Source: Phycisphaerae bacterium (GTDB lineage Bacteria > Planctomycetota > Phycisphaerae > Sedimentisphaerales > Anaerobacaceae). From it: a stretch of DNA of 40,610 bases. Shown here in pieces: positions 25,515 through 33,669 of the stretch; within the stretch, counting starts at the first letter, position 1, and each line of letters opens with the position of its first letter. The DNA is taken from the NCBI GenBank assembly GCA_030619925.1, contig JAUXAL010000033.1, forward strand, positions 1-40,610, given 5' to 3'. The notes beneath the pieces are model-generated. The model had not been told where the DNA came from and did no database searches. It saw only the letters and a program-made list of their open reading frames with translations. The translations under genes and the position numbers were made by a program.

Positions 25515-26333
25515 ATGAAATGTAAAGATTGGCCGGTTGGGATTTGTAGTTGGTCGCTGCAGACGGATGTCGCGGGTGTGGCCGAAGCGATGAACAAAAT
25601 TGGGATTGAGCATGTGCATCTGGGGGTCAGAGCTGCGTTAGAGGAAAAAGGAGACGATTTCTTAGCCGCAGTCCAGAAGCAAAACTGGACGGTAAGCAGC
25701 ACAATGATAGATTTCCCGCAGGAAGATTATTCGACGCTGGAGAGCATAAAAGTAACCGGCGGCATCGCACCGGACGAGCACTGGGAGCGGAGCCGCGAAC
25801 TGTTTATAGGAGCGGTTGGGGTGACAGTCAAGCTGGGGGTGAGGTACATCGCGATGCACGCCGGGTTTGTCGATGAAAGTGATGCGGCATACGCCAAGAA
25901 ATTTTACGACCGGACCAGATGTCTGGCCGATGCAGCAGGCGAGAAGGATGTTATGCTGCTGCTGGAGACCGGTCAGGAGACGGCCGAAGAGCTGCGGCAC
26001 TTCCTTGAAGAATTGAATCATCCGGCGATAGGAGTCAATTTTGACCCTGCTAATATGATTCTTTACGACAAGGGCGTCCCGACAGAAGCTATACGGGTGC
26101 TGGCGCCGTGGGTGAAGCACATCCACATTAAGGATGCAATTCGGACGAAGCAGCCCGGCACATGGGGCCTGGAGGTCCCCTGGGGCGACGGCGAAGTGGG
26201 AACCGAGGCGTTTTTGAATGTGCTCAAAGAAATCGGCTTTGATGGAGTTCTGGCGATTGAGCGTGAAGCAGGAGACGACAGGTTCGCAGATATCAAGCTG
26301 GCCGCGGAGCGCCTCAGTAGTTTTGGCCAATGA
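25515..26333 (+). CDS. Sugar phosphate isomerase/epimerase (xylose-isomerase-like TIM barrel)
   Basis: 272 residues. ATG at 25515, with TTGGAGAA at 25501-25507 as the ribosome site, is preferred over the in-frame TTG at 25500. No signal peptide. Features of the AP-endonuclease-2 fold are present: GICSWSLQTDV at strand 1, YIAMHAGF, LLLETGQETAEEL, and GVNFDPANMILYDKG, VKHIHIKDA and GEVGTEAFLNVLKEIGF, in which Glu, Asp and His would bind the metal. It probably acts on the product of the preceding oxidoreductase, as in keto-sugar or inositol routes. Family firm, substrate open. Confidence 0.88.
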   Translation: MKCKDWPVGICSWSLQTDVAGVAEAMNKIGIEHVHLGVRAALEEKGDDFLAAVQKQNWTVSSTMIDFPQEDYSTLESIKVTGGIAPDEHWERSRELFIGAVGVTVKLGVRYIAMHAGFVDESDAAYAKKFYDRTRCLADAAGEKDVMLLLETGQETAEELRHFLEELNHPAIGVNFDPANMILYDKGVPTEAIRVLAPWVKHIHIKDAIRTKQPGTWGLEVPWGDGEVGTEAFLNVLKEIGFDGVLAIEREAGDDRFADIKLAAERLSSFGQ

Positions 26334-26393
26334 GACCCGTTGGAAGCTCAGATTCCGGCGGCACAAATGTGAACTTTAGTTAAGGAGAACGAA

Positions 26394-27578
26394 ATGGAAT
26401 GGAAACTTTACCTCGCTCTGAGCTTTGCGATGTTTATGGAGTATGCGATCTGGGGCGCCTGGATGCCCGTACTGGCCGCACGACTTCTGGGACCGCTAAA
26501 AATGAGCGGCAAGCAGACCGGCTGGATTTACGCCACGCTCCCGCTGGCGTGTATCGTCGCCCCCCTCATCAGCGGACAGCTCGCAGACCAGTATGTGAAC
26601 ACTGAGACCATTCTCGTCGTCGCTCACTTGATCGGCGCAGTTCTAATGTTCGTTGCTGCGCGCAAAACAACTTTCAAAGGCCTCTTTGTGGTCATGCTCG
26701 GCTATTGCCTCTGCTACGCCGCCACACTGCCGCTTGTTAATTCCCTGATGTTCAGCCATTTGGCCAAAAACAACCTCGACTCCGGCGTCCACTCGAAGTG
26801 GATCTTCTTCTGGGCCCCTGCCGCCTGGGCGCTCATCGGCTACTTCCTCACTGGTTGGCGATGGAAATTCAAAACCGGAGACAAGGGCCGCGACTGCCTC
26901 TACCTCGCCGCGATCCTTTCGGTAATAATGGCTGTCGGATGCTTCTTCTTGCCTGATACGCCACCGGCAAAAGCCGGCACCGCCCCAATACTCCAGGCCA
27001 TGAGTATGCTCGAAAACAACAACTTCCTTATCTTTATTGTCGTCTCAATGGTCTTCTTCGGCCTTATGCAATTCTATTTTCTCGGCACTGCTCAATTTAT
27101 GCAGGATATGGGAATACCGAGCAAAAACGTCCCCGCATCAATGGCCGTCGCACAGGGCGTACAGGCAATTGCCACCGTCGTACTCATGACCTTATTGCGC
27201 GAAAGACTCGGAACAAAATGGACCTTGATCGTGGGCGCAACGTTCTGGCTTCTGTTGTACATAGTCTACATACAGGAAAAGCCACGATGGCTGATTGTTG
27301 TTTCCCAATCGTTCCACGGCCTGGCATACGTACTCTTTGTCATCGTCGGCCAGATATTTGCAGACACCCTGGCGTCAGATGAAACACGAGCTTCTATGCA
27401 GTCCCTGCTTTTTGCCGCCACTACAGGCGTCGGCCTGTTCCTGGGAACCCAATTCGCCGGTTTCATAATGGACAAGTTCAGAAAAGAAGAGAAGTTCCAG
27501 TGGCGCCAGATTTTCATGGTGCCGGGCGCGATAGCACTCGTGTGCATTTTGGTGTTTGTATTTTTCTTAAAAGGTTAA
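26394..27578 (+). CDS. MFS transporter, nucleoside/sugar:H+ symporter-like
   Basis: 394 residues, ATG with AAGGAGA upstream. It has about 12 hydrophobic segments. The N-terminus (LALSFAMFMEYAIWGAWMPVLAARL) and the loop after helix 2 (PLISGQLADQYVNTE) resemble the NupG/XapB-type nucleoside:H+ symporter branch of the MFS. It is an inner-membrane importer, and its position as the third gene after an oxidoreductase and an isomerase suggests that it brings in their substrate. Uncommonly Cys/Trp-rich helices are normal for this branch. Substrate could be a sugar rather than a nucleoside. Confidence 0.85.
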   Translation: MEWKLYLALSFAMFMEYAIWGAWMPVLAARLLGPLKMSGKQTGWIYATLPLACIVAPLISGQLADQYVNTETILVVAHLIGAVLMFVAARKTTFKGLFVVMLGYCLCYAATLPLVNSLMFSHLAKNNLDSGVHSKWIFFWAPAAWALIGYFLTGWRWKFKTGDKGRDCLYLAAILSVIMAVGCFFLPDTPPAKAGTAPILQAMSMLENNNFLIFIVVSMVFFGLMQFYFLGTAQFMQDMGIPSKNVPASMAVAQGVQAIATVVLMTLLRERLGTKWTLIVGATFWLLLYIVYIQEKPRWLIVVSQSFHGLAYVLFVIVGQIFADTLASDETRASMQSLLFAATTGVGLFLGTQFAGFIMDKFRKEEKFQWRQIFMVPGAIALVCILVFVFFLKG

Positions 27579-27916
27579 GCGGGGAGAAACGTAAGGCTGG
27601 GATTTATAAAGTGTTGTGATTAAGGATTGCCGACGGCAGAGGAAAGTTTTTATGCTCAAAATTCCTCAGCAGCAGGCTGACTTCGCCTATTATCCCAGAA
27701 TCCCTGCGGGCCAAGTATGCTGCCGTTTTGCTTAACTCAGGATGTTTCAGATCTACATCCCCTAACGCGGCCCGCCCCCATGTTTACGTCTTCTGACAAG
27801 ACAACTTCCAATGAACCGCCAAGTGTACAGTGGTATCCGGACAAGTATCGAGAATCAGATGGATTGTTTTCCGTCAGCAAGAGTGGCACAGTTTGATGCT
27901 TTTGGTAACGAGAATG

Positions 27917-27954
27917 TTTCAAGCAGTTTTCAAGGGGCAGGAAACTGCTTGAAA
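27917..27954. repeat. Perfect 13-bp hairpin
   Basis: TTTCAAGCAGTTT (27917-27929) pairs with AAACTGCTTGAAA (27942-27954) across a 12-base loop. No T run follows, so it is not a standard terminator; it could be part of a small RNA. Confidence 0.5.
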
Positions 27955-28002
27955 TCGCCGATTTTAGTTCCACAATCAGTCCCGGGGGCCGGAAAAAGAG
28001 TT

Positions 28003-28030
28003 GAGCAATGGCAATAATTTGCTCTTTTTT
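28003..28030 (+). terminator. Intrinsic terminator
   Basis: GAGCAA (28003-28008) pairs with TTGCTC (28019-28024) and is followed at once by six T (28025-28030). It ends four bases before the -35 of the next promoter, insulating it from upstream reading. Confidence 0.65.
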
Positions 28031-28033
28031 ACC

Positions 28034-28061
28034 TTGATTTGCGGCGTGAAAAGAGTATAAT
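28034..28061 (+). promoter_or_regulatory. Sigma70-type promoter of the DUF11 protein gene
   Basis: TTGATT (28034-28039) and TATAAT (28056-28061), 16 bases apart. Homologous to the promoter at 3163-3190. Confidence 0.7.
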
Positions 28062-28093
28062 CATCGTAGCGGCCCTGGTAGCTCCCAAGGTGC

Positions 28094-28185
28094 TGAAAGG
28101 AGAAGGGTATGCAATTCCTTTTAGCTGGGTTTCTACAGGTCTTACAGCGGTATCACTTGGCATAAGGTACGCCATAAATACCCGC
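28094..28185 (+). promoter_or_regulatory. Conserved 5' leader, copy 2, with possible leader peptide
   Basis: It aligns with 3226-3320, sharing ACAG.TCTTACAGCGGT, GCAT..GGTACGCC and TAAATA. Here AAAGGAGAA is followed at normal distance by ATG (28109), opening an 18-residue frame, MQFLLAGFLQVLQRYHLA, that stops at 28165. In copy 1 the same frame (ATA instead of ATG) keeps Gln, Leu and hydrophobic positions. GGGTAT (28105-28110) can pair with ATACCC (28178-28183), closing a stem around the block. Confidence 0.6.
28109..28165 (+). CDS. Candidate 18-residue leader peptide
   Basis: MQFLLAGFLQVLQRYHLA, with a good ribosome site. Comparison with copy 1 (3242-3313, which would need an ATA start) shows codon pairs GTC/TTC, ATT/CTT, ATT/TTT, GTA/CTA and CTC/GTC that keep hydrophobic residues, which hints at coding. 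An opposing hint is that the aligned block is also similar in another frame (TGLTAVSLGIRYAIN against TALTAVVLLRIWYALN), so coding is not proven. Confidence 0.35.
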   Translation: MQFLLAGFLQVLQRYHLA

Positions 28186-28199
28186 AAGACATAGAAACA

Positions 28200-28406
28200 T
28201 TGGTTCTTACAGGTGAACATTATCATATTAGCAAGAAGCTATTTCACTTTTTGGTTAACTTGGCGAAAACTTGTACCGATATTACATTTGAAATCCGGGG
28301 AGATTGTACCGGCTTAAACGGGACAGCTAAAATGAGGATTGAAAATCTATCGGACGTTCTTCTTCTCGTTGTTTCGCCTAAAGATGCGAAAGGAGATATC
28401 CAATGA
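28200..28406 (+). CDS. Possible small open frame overlapping the DUF11 gene start
   Basis: 68 codons from a TTG at 28200 end at TGA 28404-28406, overlapping the next ATG as ATGA, the pattern of translational coupling. The TTG has no ribosome site, and the frame is open upstream to 28125. Residues 14-60 (FHFLVNLAKTCTDITFE ... GLNGTAKMRIENLSDVLLLVV) faintly recall the helix-strand order of HPr-type proteins, but the active-site histidine region is absent. Not recognised; it may be non-coding leader. Confidence 0.3.
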   Translation: MVLTGEHYHISKKLFHFLVNLAKTCTDITFEIRGDCTGLNGTAKMRIENLSDVLLLVVSPKDAKGDIQ

Positions 28407-30031
28407 AAAAATTACTGAATATTTCGCTTCTCTTGCTGGTGCTTGGTTTGTCCGGTCCCTTCGGTTGCAAGAGCATCCCCGGTTCTCGTGAGACTGAGCC
28501 GGAAGAAGCAGACCTCATGGAAAAGCTTTTTAGGGACGAAGGGCTTTATGAGGACCAGTATCACCGACCCACAACTGCCGCTCCAGTAGAAGAAGCGCCT
28601 GCTTTTGTCGAGCCAGAGCCGACGGCTATAAGTCGGCCCACTCCGCATATAATCTCAAGGATTTATCCGTGCGCAGAATGTGGGACTATTCAGCTGGACA
28701 AGATCATGCCAAAGGAAGTTGAGTTAAACCAGCCGTTCGATTACTCTATCAACGTCACAAATCTAACAAACATGATGCTGACCGATGTTGTGATAACCGA
28801 AAACCTTCCAGACAATTTCCAATTCACGGGCGCCATTCCAACAGCGCAAAAAAACGCGAACAATCTCAGGTGGGAAATGTATTCGCTTGAGCCAAAAGCC
28901 AGCAGGCAAATCATAATTTCCGGCATTGCTATCGACACCGGCCATCTAAAACATTACACAACCGCTATGGCCAACGCCGTTCCAGCCTGTACAAGCGTGG
29001 AAGTTGTCCAGCCCAAGCTGGAGCTGACGATGACTGCGCCGGCCAAGGTTTTGTCATGCGACCCGATTCCAATAATATTTGTGGTGTCCAACTCAGGAAC
29101 AGGGTCCATCCGCGACGTCAAAATCGTAGATGCCCTTCCTGCAGGGCTACGGGCGACTGACGGCACGAGTGAACTTGTATTTGATGCAGGAACCTTGACG
29201 ACAGGTCAGTCGCGGCAATTCTTGGTCAAGCTCCAGCCCGCCATAATCGGCAGATATGTTAATAGGGCCGTGGCCAGCTCGGCCACCGGTCTAAAAGCAA
29301 GCTCGGCGGCAGCCACAATGATTGTGGGCCAACCTGTGCTGACAATCAAGAGTACCGGCTCTGAACGTTGGTACCTCGGTCGAGTAGCTACCTATGAAAT
29401 AACGGTCACCAATAAGGGAGACCTACCGGCGAAAAATACCGTTATAGAAAATGTCATTCCCGCGGGAGTAACTTTGGTAGAGGCAACTGCGGAAGGAAGG
29501 CTTTCCGGATCAACGTTAACATGGGAGCTGGGTATTCTTGCACCTAACGCTTCGAAAACAGTAAGTGTATCCTGCATACCAATAAAAGAAGGTCTGCTGA
29601 CGAATATCGCAACTGCAACTGCCTACTGTGCAGAGCCTGCGACTGTTTCGGCGAAGATCTCAGCCGCCGGAATACCCGGGGTACTGCTGGAAGTCATTGA
29701 CATCGAGGACCCGGTCATCATAGGCGGCCTCGTGACATACGTGATTACGGTAACAAATCAGGGCTCAGCACATAGCACAAACATCCGTATTGCCTGCGTT
29801 CTGGAAGATAACGTTCGATACGTTTCGTCAGCCGGCACAAGTCCCGGCCAGATAAAGGGCAACACGGTGAGATTTGCTCCGTTAGGCATTCTTCCGCCGA
29901 AGGCCAAGGCGACCTGGCGCGTGGTTGCCACAGCCGTAGAGCCGGGAGATGTACGCTGTAAAGTCACTTTGAATTCCGATCAGCTTACTCGTCCTGTTGA
30001 AGAAACCGAAGCTACATATCTGTACGAGTAG
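28403..30031 (+). CDS. Exported DUF11-repeat surface protein
   Basis: 542 residues, ATG with AAAGGAGAT upstream. The N-terminus has a hydrophobic signal followed by GPFGCK, so it may be a lipoprotein, although the lipobox is poor. Residues 35-90 are acidic and Pro-rich. Four DUF11-type immunoglobulin-like repeats follow, recognisable by NVTNLTNMMLTDVVITENLP, VVSNSGTGSIRDVKIVDALP, TVTNKGDLPAKNTVIENVIP and TVTNQGSAHSTNIRIACVLE. These form stalk-like structures on cell surfaces. It is the gene behind leader copy 2, and no partner gene lies in the same unit. The exact role (wall, adhesion, S-layer) is unknown. Confidence 0.85.
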   Translation: MKKLLNISLLLLVLGLSGPFGCKSIPGSRETEPEEADLMEKLFRDEGLYEDQYHRPTTAAPVEEAPAFVEPEPTAISRPTPHIISRIYPCAECGTIQLDKIMPKEVELNQPFDYSINVTNLTNMMLTDVVITENLPDNFQFTGAIPTAQKNANNLRWEMYSLEPKASRQIIISGIAIDTGHLKHYTTAMANAVPACTSVEVVQPKLELTMTAPAKVLSCDPIPIIFVVSNSGTGSIRDVKIVDALPAGLRATDGTSELVFDAGTLTTGQSRQFLVKLQPAIIGRYVNRAVASSATGLKASSAAATMIVGQPVLTIKSTGSERWYLGRVATYEITVTNKGDLPAKNTVIENVIPAGVTLVEATAEGRLSGSTLTWELGILAPNASKTVSVSCIPIKEGLLTNIATATAYCAEPATVSAKISAAGIPGVLLEVIDIEDPVIIGGLVTYVITVTNQGSAHSTNIRIACVLEDNVRYVSSAGTSPGQIKGNTVRFAPLGILPPKAKATWRVVATAVEPGDVRCKVTLNSDQLTRPVEETEATYLYE

Positions 30032-30412
30032 TTATGGTGGTAAAATACAGCACCACGGCGGTGTTTGCGTCGTAGTGCCCTGCTGAAAATCCATACTGCT
30101 TCTATAGCCGATTACGATGCTCATACTCTCGAGTTCTGGCACGCTCGTCTTTATCATTTTTATCCGGGCGGTTCCCATCGGCGCTACCCGCCTGCGCGGG
30201 CGCAGGCTTTGCGGAGACAAGCTCATCTCCGTGAAAGCAGAGCTAAGCTTTCAGGAAATGGAAAATGAGAATGGCTTGAAGGAAAAGTCTTGCCTTATTC
30301 TGCCGCAAAAGTTAGAATTTTACAAACGGTAGCTGTCGGCAAGGCAGATATTATGTGGGGACCCTGAGAGGTCACAAAATGGGGACCCCTTTGTATTGGA
30401 GCTAAAACAAAA
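30032..30412. other. Intergenic region
   Basis: No gene is supported. A GC palindrome CCTGCGCGGGCGCAGG lies at about 30188-30203 and a direct repeat of GGGGACCC at about 30357-30400. Small open frames here lack ribosome sites. Confidence 0.5.
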
Positions 30413-32134
30413 ATGCAAATTCAGCTTGAGTTCCAAACCTTAATCGACCTTTTTAATAAGTCCCTCAGCAGGGTCAAACCGTTAGATAAGGAATGCCTGG
30501 AAATCATCAGAACAGAACGAGAAGAAAAGCTCACCTTCGAACAGTTAAAAAAAAGGGCACAAGACTTTGCGTTATGGCTTATTCGAGCCAGAGACATCAG
30601 GATAAAAGACAAAGTGGCGATATTGGGCAAAAACCGCGCGGACTGGGACGTAGCCCTTTGGGGGGTTGTGCTTGCAGGTGCGGTGCCGGTATTGATTGAC
30701 CCGGAGAGGCCGGTTGAAGGGGTAAAAAATCATGTGTCTCATACCAACGCCCGCCTGATTGTTATGGCTGACGATTATCAGGATGCAAATTCCCGACAGG
30801 AGCTGAAAGAATGGACCTCCGGCCGGGACCTGGGCCTGATTGAGATGACTTCGTATGAAAAAATCAGTTCAGATAATATTGAAACAAGCACATTGCTAAG
30901 TGAGATTCGCACAAAGATTAAAGCTGGTGACACAGCGGTAATCCTGTGCACTTCCGGCACCACCGGGAACCCGCGAGAAGTTGAGCTGACCGGCGCCAAT
31001 CTGATTGCCAATCTTAAGGGTACTGTGGAGAAAATCAGAATAACCCACGAGGACGTACTCGGACACATCCTTCCACCCCATCACTCTTTTGGCCTGACCG
31101 TTGGTAAGCTGCTGCCTTTTTGGGCTGGAGCAACCAATGTTTACACTAACAGATACCGCCGGATTTCCGAGCTTACCAGGGACAAAAGCGTAACTATTTT
31201 CATTGCAGTACCTGCTCTTTATACGGTTCTGGCTAAAAAGATTGAAGAAAACCTCGCCACGCTGAAAAAGGCAAAACCATTCGTCAAACTGCTTGACCGC
31301 TACCTGCCGAAATTAGTTGGAAAAAGAATCAGAAAAAAACAGGGCTGGGACAAACTTCGATTTTTCTTATCAGGATCGGCACCGATGCCAAAGTGGGTGC
31401 TGGATGTGTTCTGGAGACGGGGTTTGAAACTATACGAGGGCTATGGTACCACAGAAAACTCGCCTGTTTACGGGTATAACGACGACCCCCAAAAATTGGG
31501 CTCCGTTGGTAAACCCATTTCCACGCTGCTGGCCAAGACTGTCAATGAAAAAAACGAAACTCTCCAGCCGGGCGAAAAGGGCGAAATTGTCCTCGGCGGC
31601 CCATGCATTATGAAGGGCTACTACAAAAACCCCGAAGCCACTCAAGCTGTCATCGATACAAACGACGACGGCATCCGCTGGCTGCATACAGGCGATTTGG
31701 GCTACCTGGACGAAGATGGAAATCTTTTCATTACCGGCCGAAAGAAATATGTGATAGTGCTGCCCGGCGGCAAAAACGTTAACCCCGAACTCGTCGAATC
31801 GGCGCTTTCCGAGGCTCAGTATGTAAAAGACATATTGGTGGTTCCCGGTTTCCAGATAGATTCAACCGGCGTAGCAGAAGAAACTGTCAAGGCAATTGTC
31901 CACCCGGCCTGGGACGTAATAGAGACCCATGCCAATCTTTCCTACTCTGATTTGGTAAAACAACCACAAGTGCTCAAATCCCTCGTTTGGCAAAACATCA
32001 ATGAATGTCAACAAAAGAGCCAGCAGTTGTCTTATTTTGAAAAGGTATCGTCGCATCATCTTGAAATAAAAATAGACGAGTTTCAAAAAACCTCAACCGG
32101 AAAGATTAAACGAGAAGTTTATATTAAGGTATGA
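30413..32134 (+). CDS. AMP-forming acyl-CoA synthetase (adenylate-forming enzyme)
   Basis: 573 residues, ATG with TTGGAG upstream. The ANL-superfamily core motifs are in order: the phosphate loop TSGTTGNPREVELT (from Thr180), LPPHHSFGLTVG, the A5 motif YGTTENSP, HTGDLGYLDEDG, GRKKYVIVLPGGKNVNP, and the C-terminal catalytic Lys564 in TSTGKIKRE. In the phosphate loop the usual PKGV is PREV, a substitution of both Lys and Gly. It probably activates a fatty or other carboxylic acid to the acyl-AMP and then to CoA. No signal peptide. It stands alone, with no carrier-protein or acyltransferase gene beside it. The specificity is not readable. Confidence 0.87.
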   Translation: MQIQLEFQTLIDLFNKSLSRVKPLDKECLEIIRTEREEKLTFEQLKKRAQDFALWLIRARDIRIKDKVAILGKNRADWDVALWGVVLAGAVPVLIDPERPVEGVKNHVSHTNARLIVMADDYQDANSRQELKEWTSGRDLGLIEMTSYEKISSDNIETSTLLSEIRTKIKAGDTAVILCTSGTTGNPREVELTGANLIANLKGTVEKIRITHEDVLGHILPPHHSFGLTVGKLLPFWAGATNVYTNRYRRISELTRDKSVTIFIAVPALYTVLAKKIEENLATLKKAKPFVKLLDRYLPKLVGKRIRKKQGWDKLRFFLSGSAPMPKWVLDVFWRRGLKLYEGYGTTENSPVYGYNDDPQKLGSVGKPISTLLAKTVNEKNETLQPGEKGEIVLGGPCIMKGYYKNPEATQAVIDTNDDGIRWLHTGDLGYLDEDGNLFITGRKKYVIVLPGGKNVNPELVESALSEAQYVKDILVVPGFQIDSTGVAEETVKAIVHPAWDVIETHANLSYSDLVKQPQVLKSLVWQNINECQQKSQQLSYFEKVSSHHLEIKIDEFQKTSTGKIKREVYIKV

Positions 32135-32354
32135 CAAGGCAGCACCATAGATTCGGCACTTTGAAGAAATAGACCCGGATTTCCTAAGTAAAGTAGTGCA
32201 ATGAAATGTGGATTTGATAGTATCAAGCTTGACTCGCGGGGAAATGTCGGATTGTTCCCGGATTTTCCTTGAATTAAAGTTTTTTAGGTGTTTGAATTGT
32301 AGCAGTGCAAAAGTGAAATTCCCTATCAATTTGTCTCTTTTAGGAGGATCTACG

Positions 32355-33605
32355 ATGCAAGGTTCTTACTCCCGCCGGAAGTTCTTAAAGACCGCTGCGG
32401 CCGGCAGCGCCGCCTTAGCTATGTCTGCCACAAGTTACTCCCGCGTCATCGGCTCCAACGACCGGATATCGATCGGCATCATTGGCTGCGGTGGCCGTGG
32501 GGTCGGCGCCCATATGCCCGGCGTGCACGAACACGCCAAAAGCCAGAACATCGAAATCACGGCTGTGGCCGACCCGTGGCGGCTTCGTCAAGAAGCCGCC
32601 TCTGCCCAGGTGAAGGAATGGTACGGCCGCAATGCGCGGAAGTTCTCATCGTACCGCGACCTGCTGGCCCTAGAGGACGTGGATGCCGTTATGATCGCCT
32701 CGTGCGACCACCAGCACACCACGCACCTCAAAGCGGCCGCCAGAGCAGGCAAGGACGCCTACTGCGAAAAGCCGCTGGCAATGAGACTCAATAGACTCCG
32801 GGACGCCTATGACGCCGTCAAGAAGGCCAAAGCGGTCGTCCAGATAGGCACGCAGTTGCGGAGCCTTCCCAGCTTTACCGGGTGCCGGAAACTCTACAAA
32901 ACGGGCATCCTCGGCACAGTGGGCCGAATCGAGCAGTGCCGCAACAACGAGCAGCCCTACTGGTATCAATATGTCAAGGACGTCAAAGCCGAGGACGTGG
33001 ACTGGAAGGAATTCCTGATGGACCGTCCCTATCGCCCGTTTGATCCGGTGCTGTACTCGGGCTGGTATGGTTACCGGGAGTTCTCACCAGGGCCGGTGAT
33101 GGGCTATGGCAGCCACTTCATCGACCTGGTGCACTACATCACCGGTGCGAAGTTCCCCACGAGCAGCGTCTGTTTGGGCGGCACGTTCACATGGAAAGAT
33201 GAGCGCAAGTTCACCTGCCCCGACCACGTTGCGGCCCTGTGGATTTACCCTGAGGGATTTATGGTCAGTTACTCTACGTACTGCGGCAACGGCAGCGGAA
33301 ACAGCTTCAAAATCTTCGGCGACCAGGGCGTACTCGATATGGTCAAGTGGACTGAGCCGGTCCTGACGGCCGAGGGCGGAAGCAAGAGGATGGGTCGGAT
33401 ACGTGGCAGGAATCCCGTAGAGGACGTACCGCGGCCGGACCACTTCCTCGATTGGCTTCAATGCCTGCGGTCCCGCAAAACGCCCAACGCCTCCATCGAC
33501 GCCGGTTACCAGCATGCGGTCGCGTGCATCATGGCGATGCAGGCGTACGACACCGGCCGCCGAACCATCTACGACGCCAAGAAACGTGAGATTCGCGAGG
33601 GATAG
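32355..33605 (+). CDS. Tat-exported Gfo/Idh/MocA oxidoreductase
   Basis: 416 residues. The ATG at 32355, with AGGAGGA at 32342-32348, is chosen over the upstream in-frame start at 32208. Tat signal SRRKFLKTAAAGSAALA. The Rossmann motif is IGIIGCGGRGVGAH, and the catalytic Lys139 lies in CEKPLAMR. The C-terminal half has the conserved GPVMGYGSHFIDLVHYITGAKFP. Exported members of this family occur in planctomycetes in gene sets for polysaccharide sugars, and some carry NAD(P) bound inside the protein. It is the first gene of a plus-strand set, and its stop codon region is part of the tandem duplication that follows. Substrate unknown. Confidence 0.9.
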   Translation: MQGSYSRRKFLKTAAAGSAALAMSATSYSRVIGSNDRISIGIIGCGGRGVGAHMPGVHEHAKSQNIEITAVADPWRLRQEAASAQVKEWYGRNARKFSSYRDLLALEDVDAVMIASCDHQHTTHLKAAARAGKDAYCEKPLAMRLNRLRDAYDAVKKAKAVVQIGTQLRSLPSFTGCRKLYKTGILGTVGRIEQCRNNEQPYWYQYVKDVKAEDVDWKEFLMDRPYRPFDPVLYSGWYGYREFSPGPVMGYGSHFIDLVHYITGAKFPTSSVCLGGTFTWKDERKFTCPDHVAALWIYPEGFMVSYSTYCGNGSGNSFKIFGDQGVLDMVKWTEPVLTAEGGSKRMGRIRGRNPVEDVPRPDHFLDWLQCLRSRKTPNASIDAGYQHAVACIMAMQAYDTGRRTIYDAKKREIREG

Positions 33606-33669
33606 CGGCGAGTGCATTCGGGCGCTGTCGCTGCGACGAATACCTCCGCAACAAATGGAGAAAACGCCA

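Larger units (their letters stand above)
27579..28402. other. Intergenic region with hairpin, terminator, promoter and leader
   Basis: From left to right it holds unrecognised sequence with no gene, a 13-bp hairpin (27917-27954), an intrinsic terminator (28003-28030), a promoter (28034-28061), leader copy 2 and a small open frame (28200-28406). The spacing suggests a separate short transcript may end at 28030. Confidence 0.6.

Noticed and set aside
25662-26366. 234-residue minus-strand open frame over the isomerase gene
   Set aside because: Antisense to a gene with a firm family match and a ribosome site.
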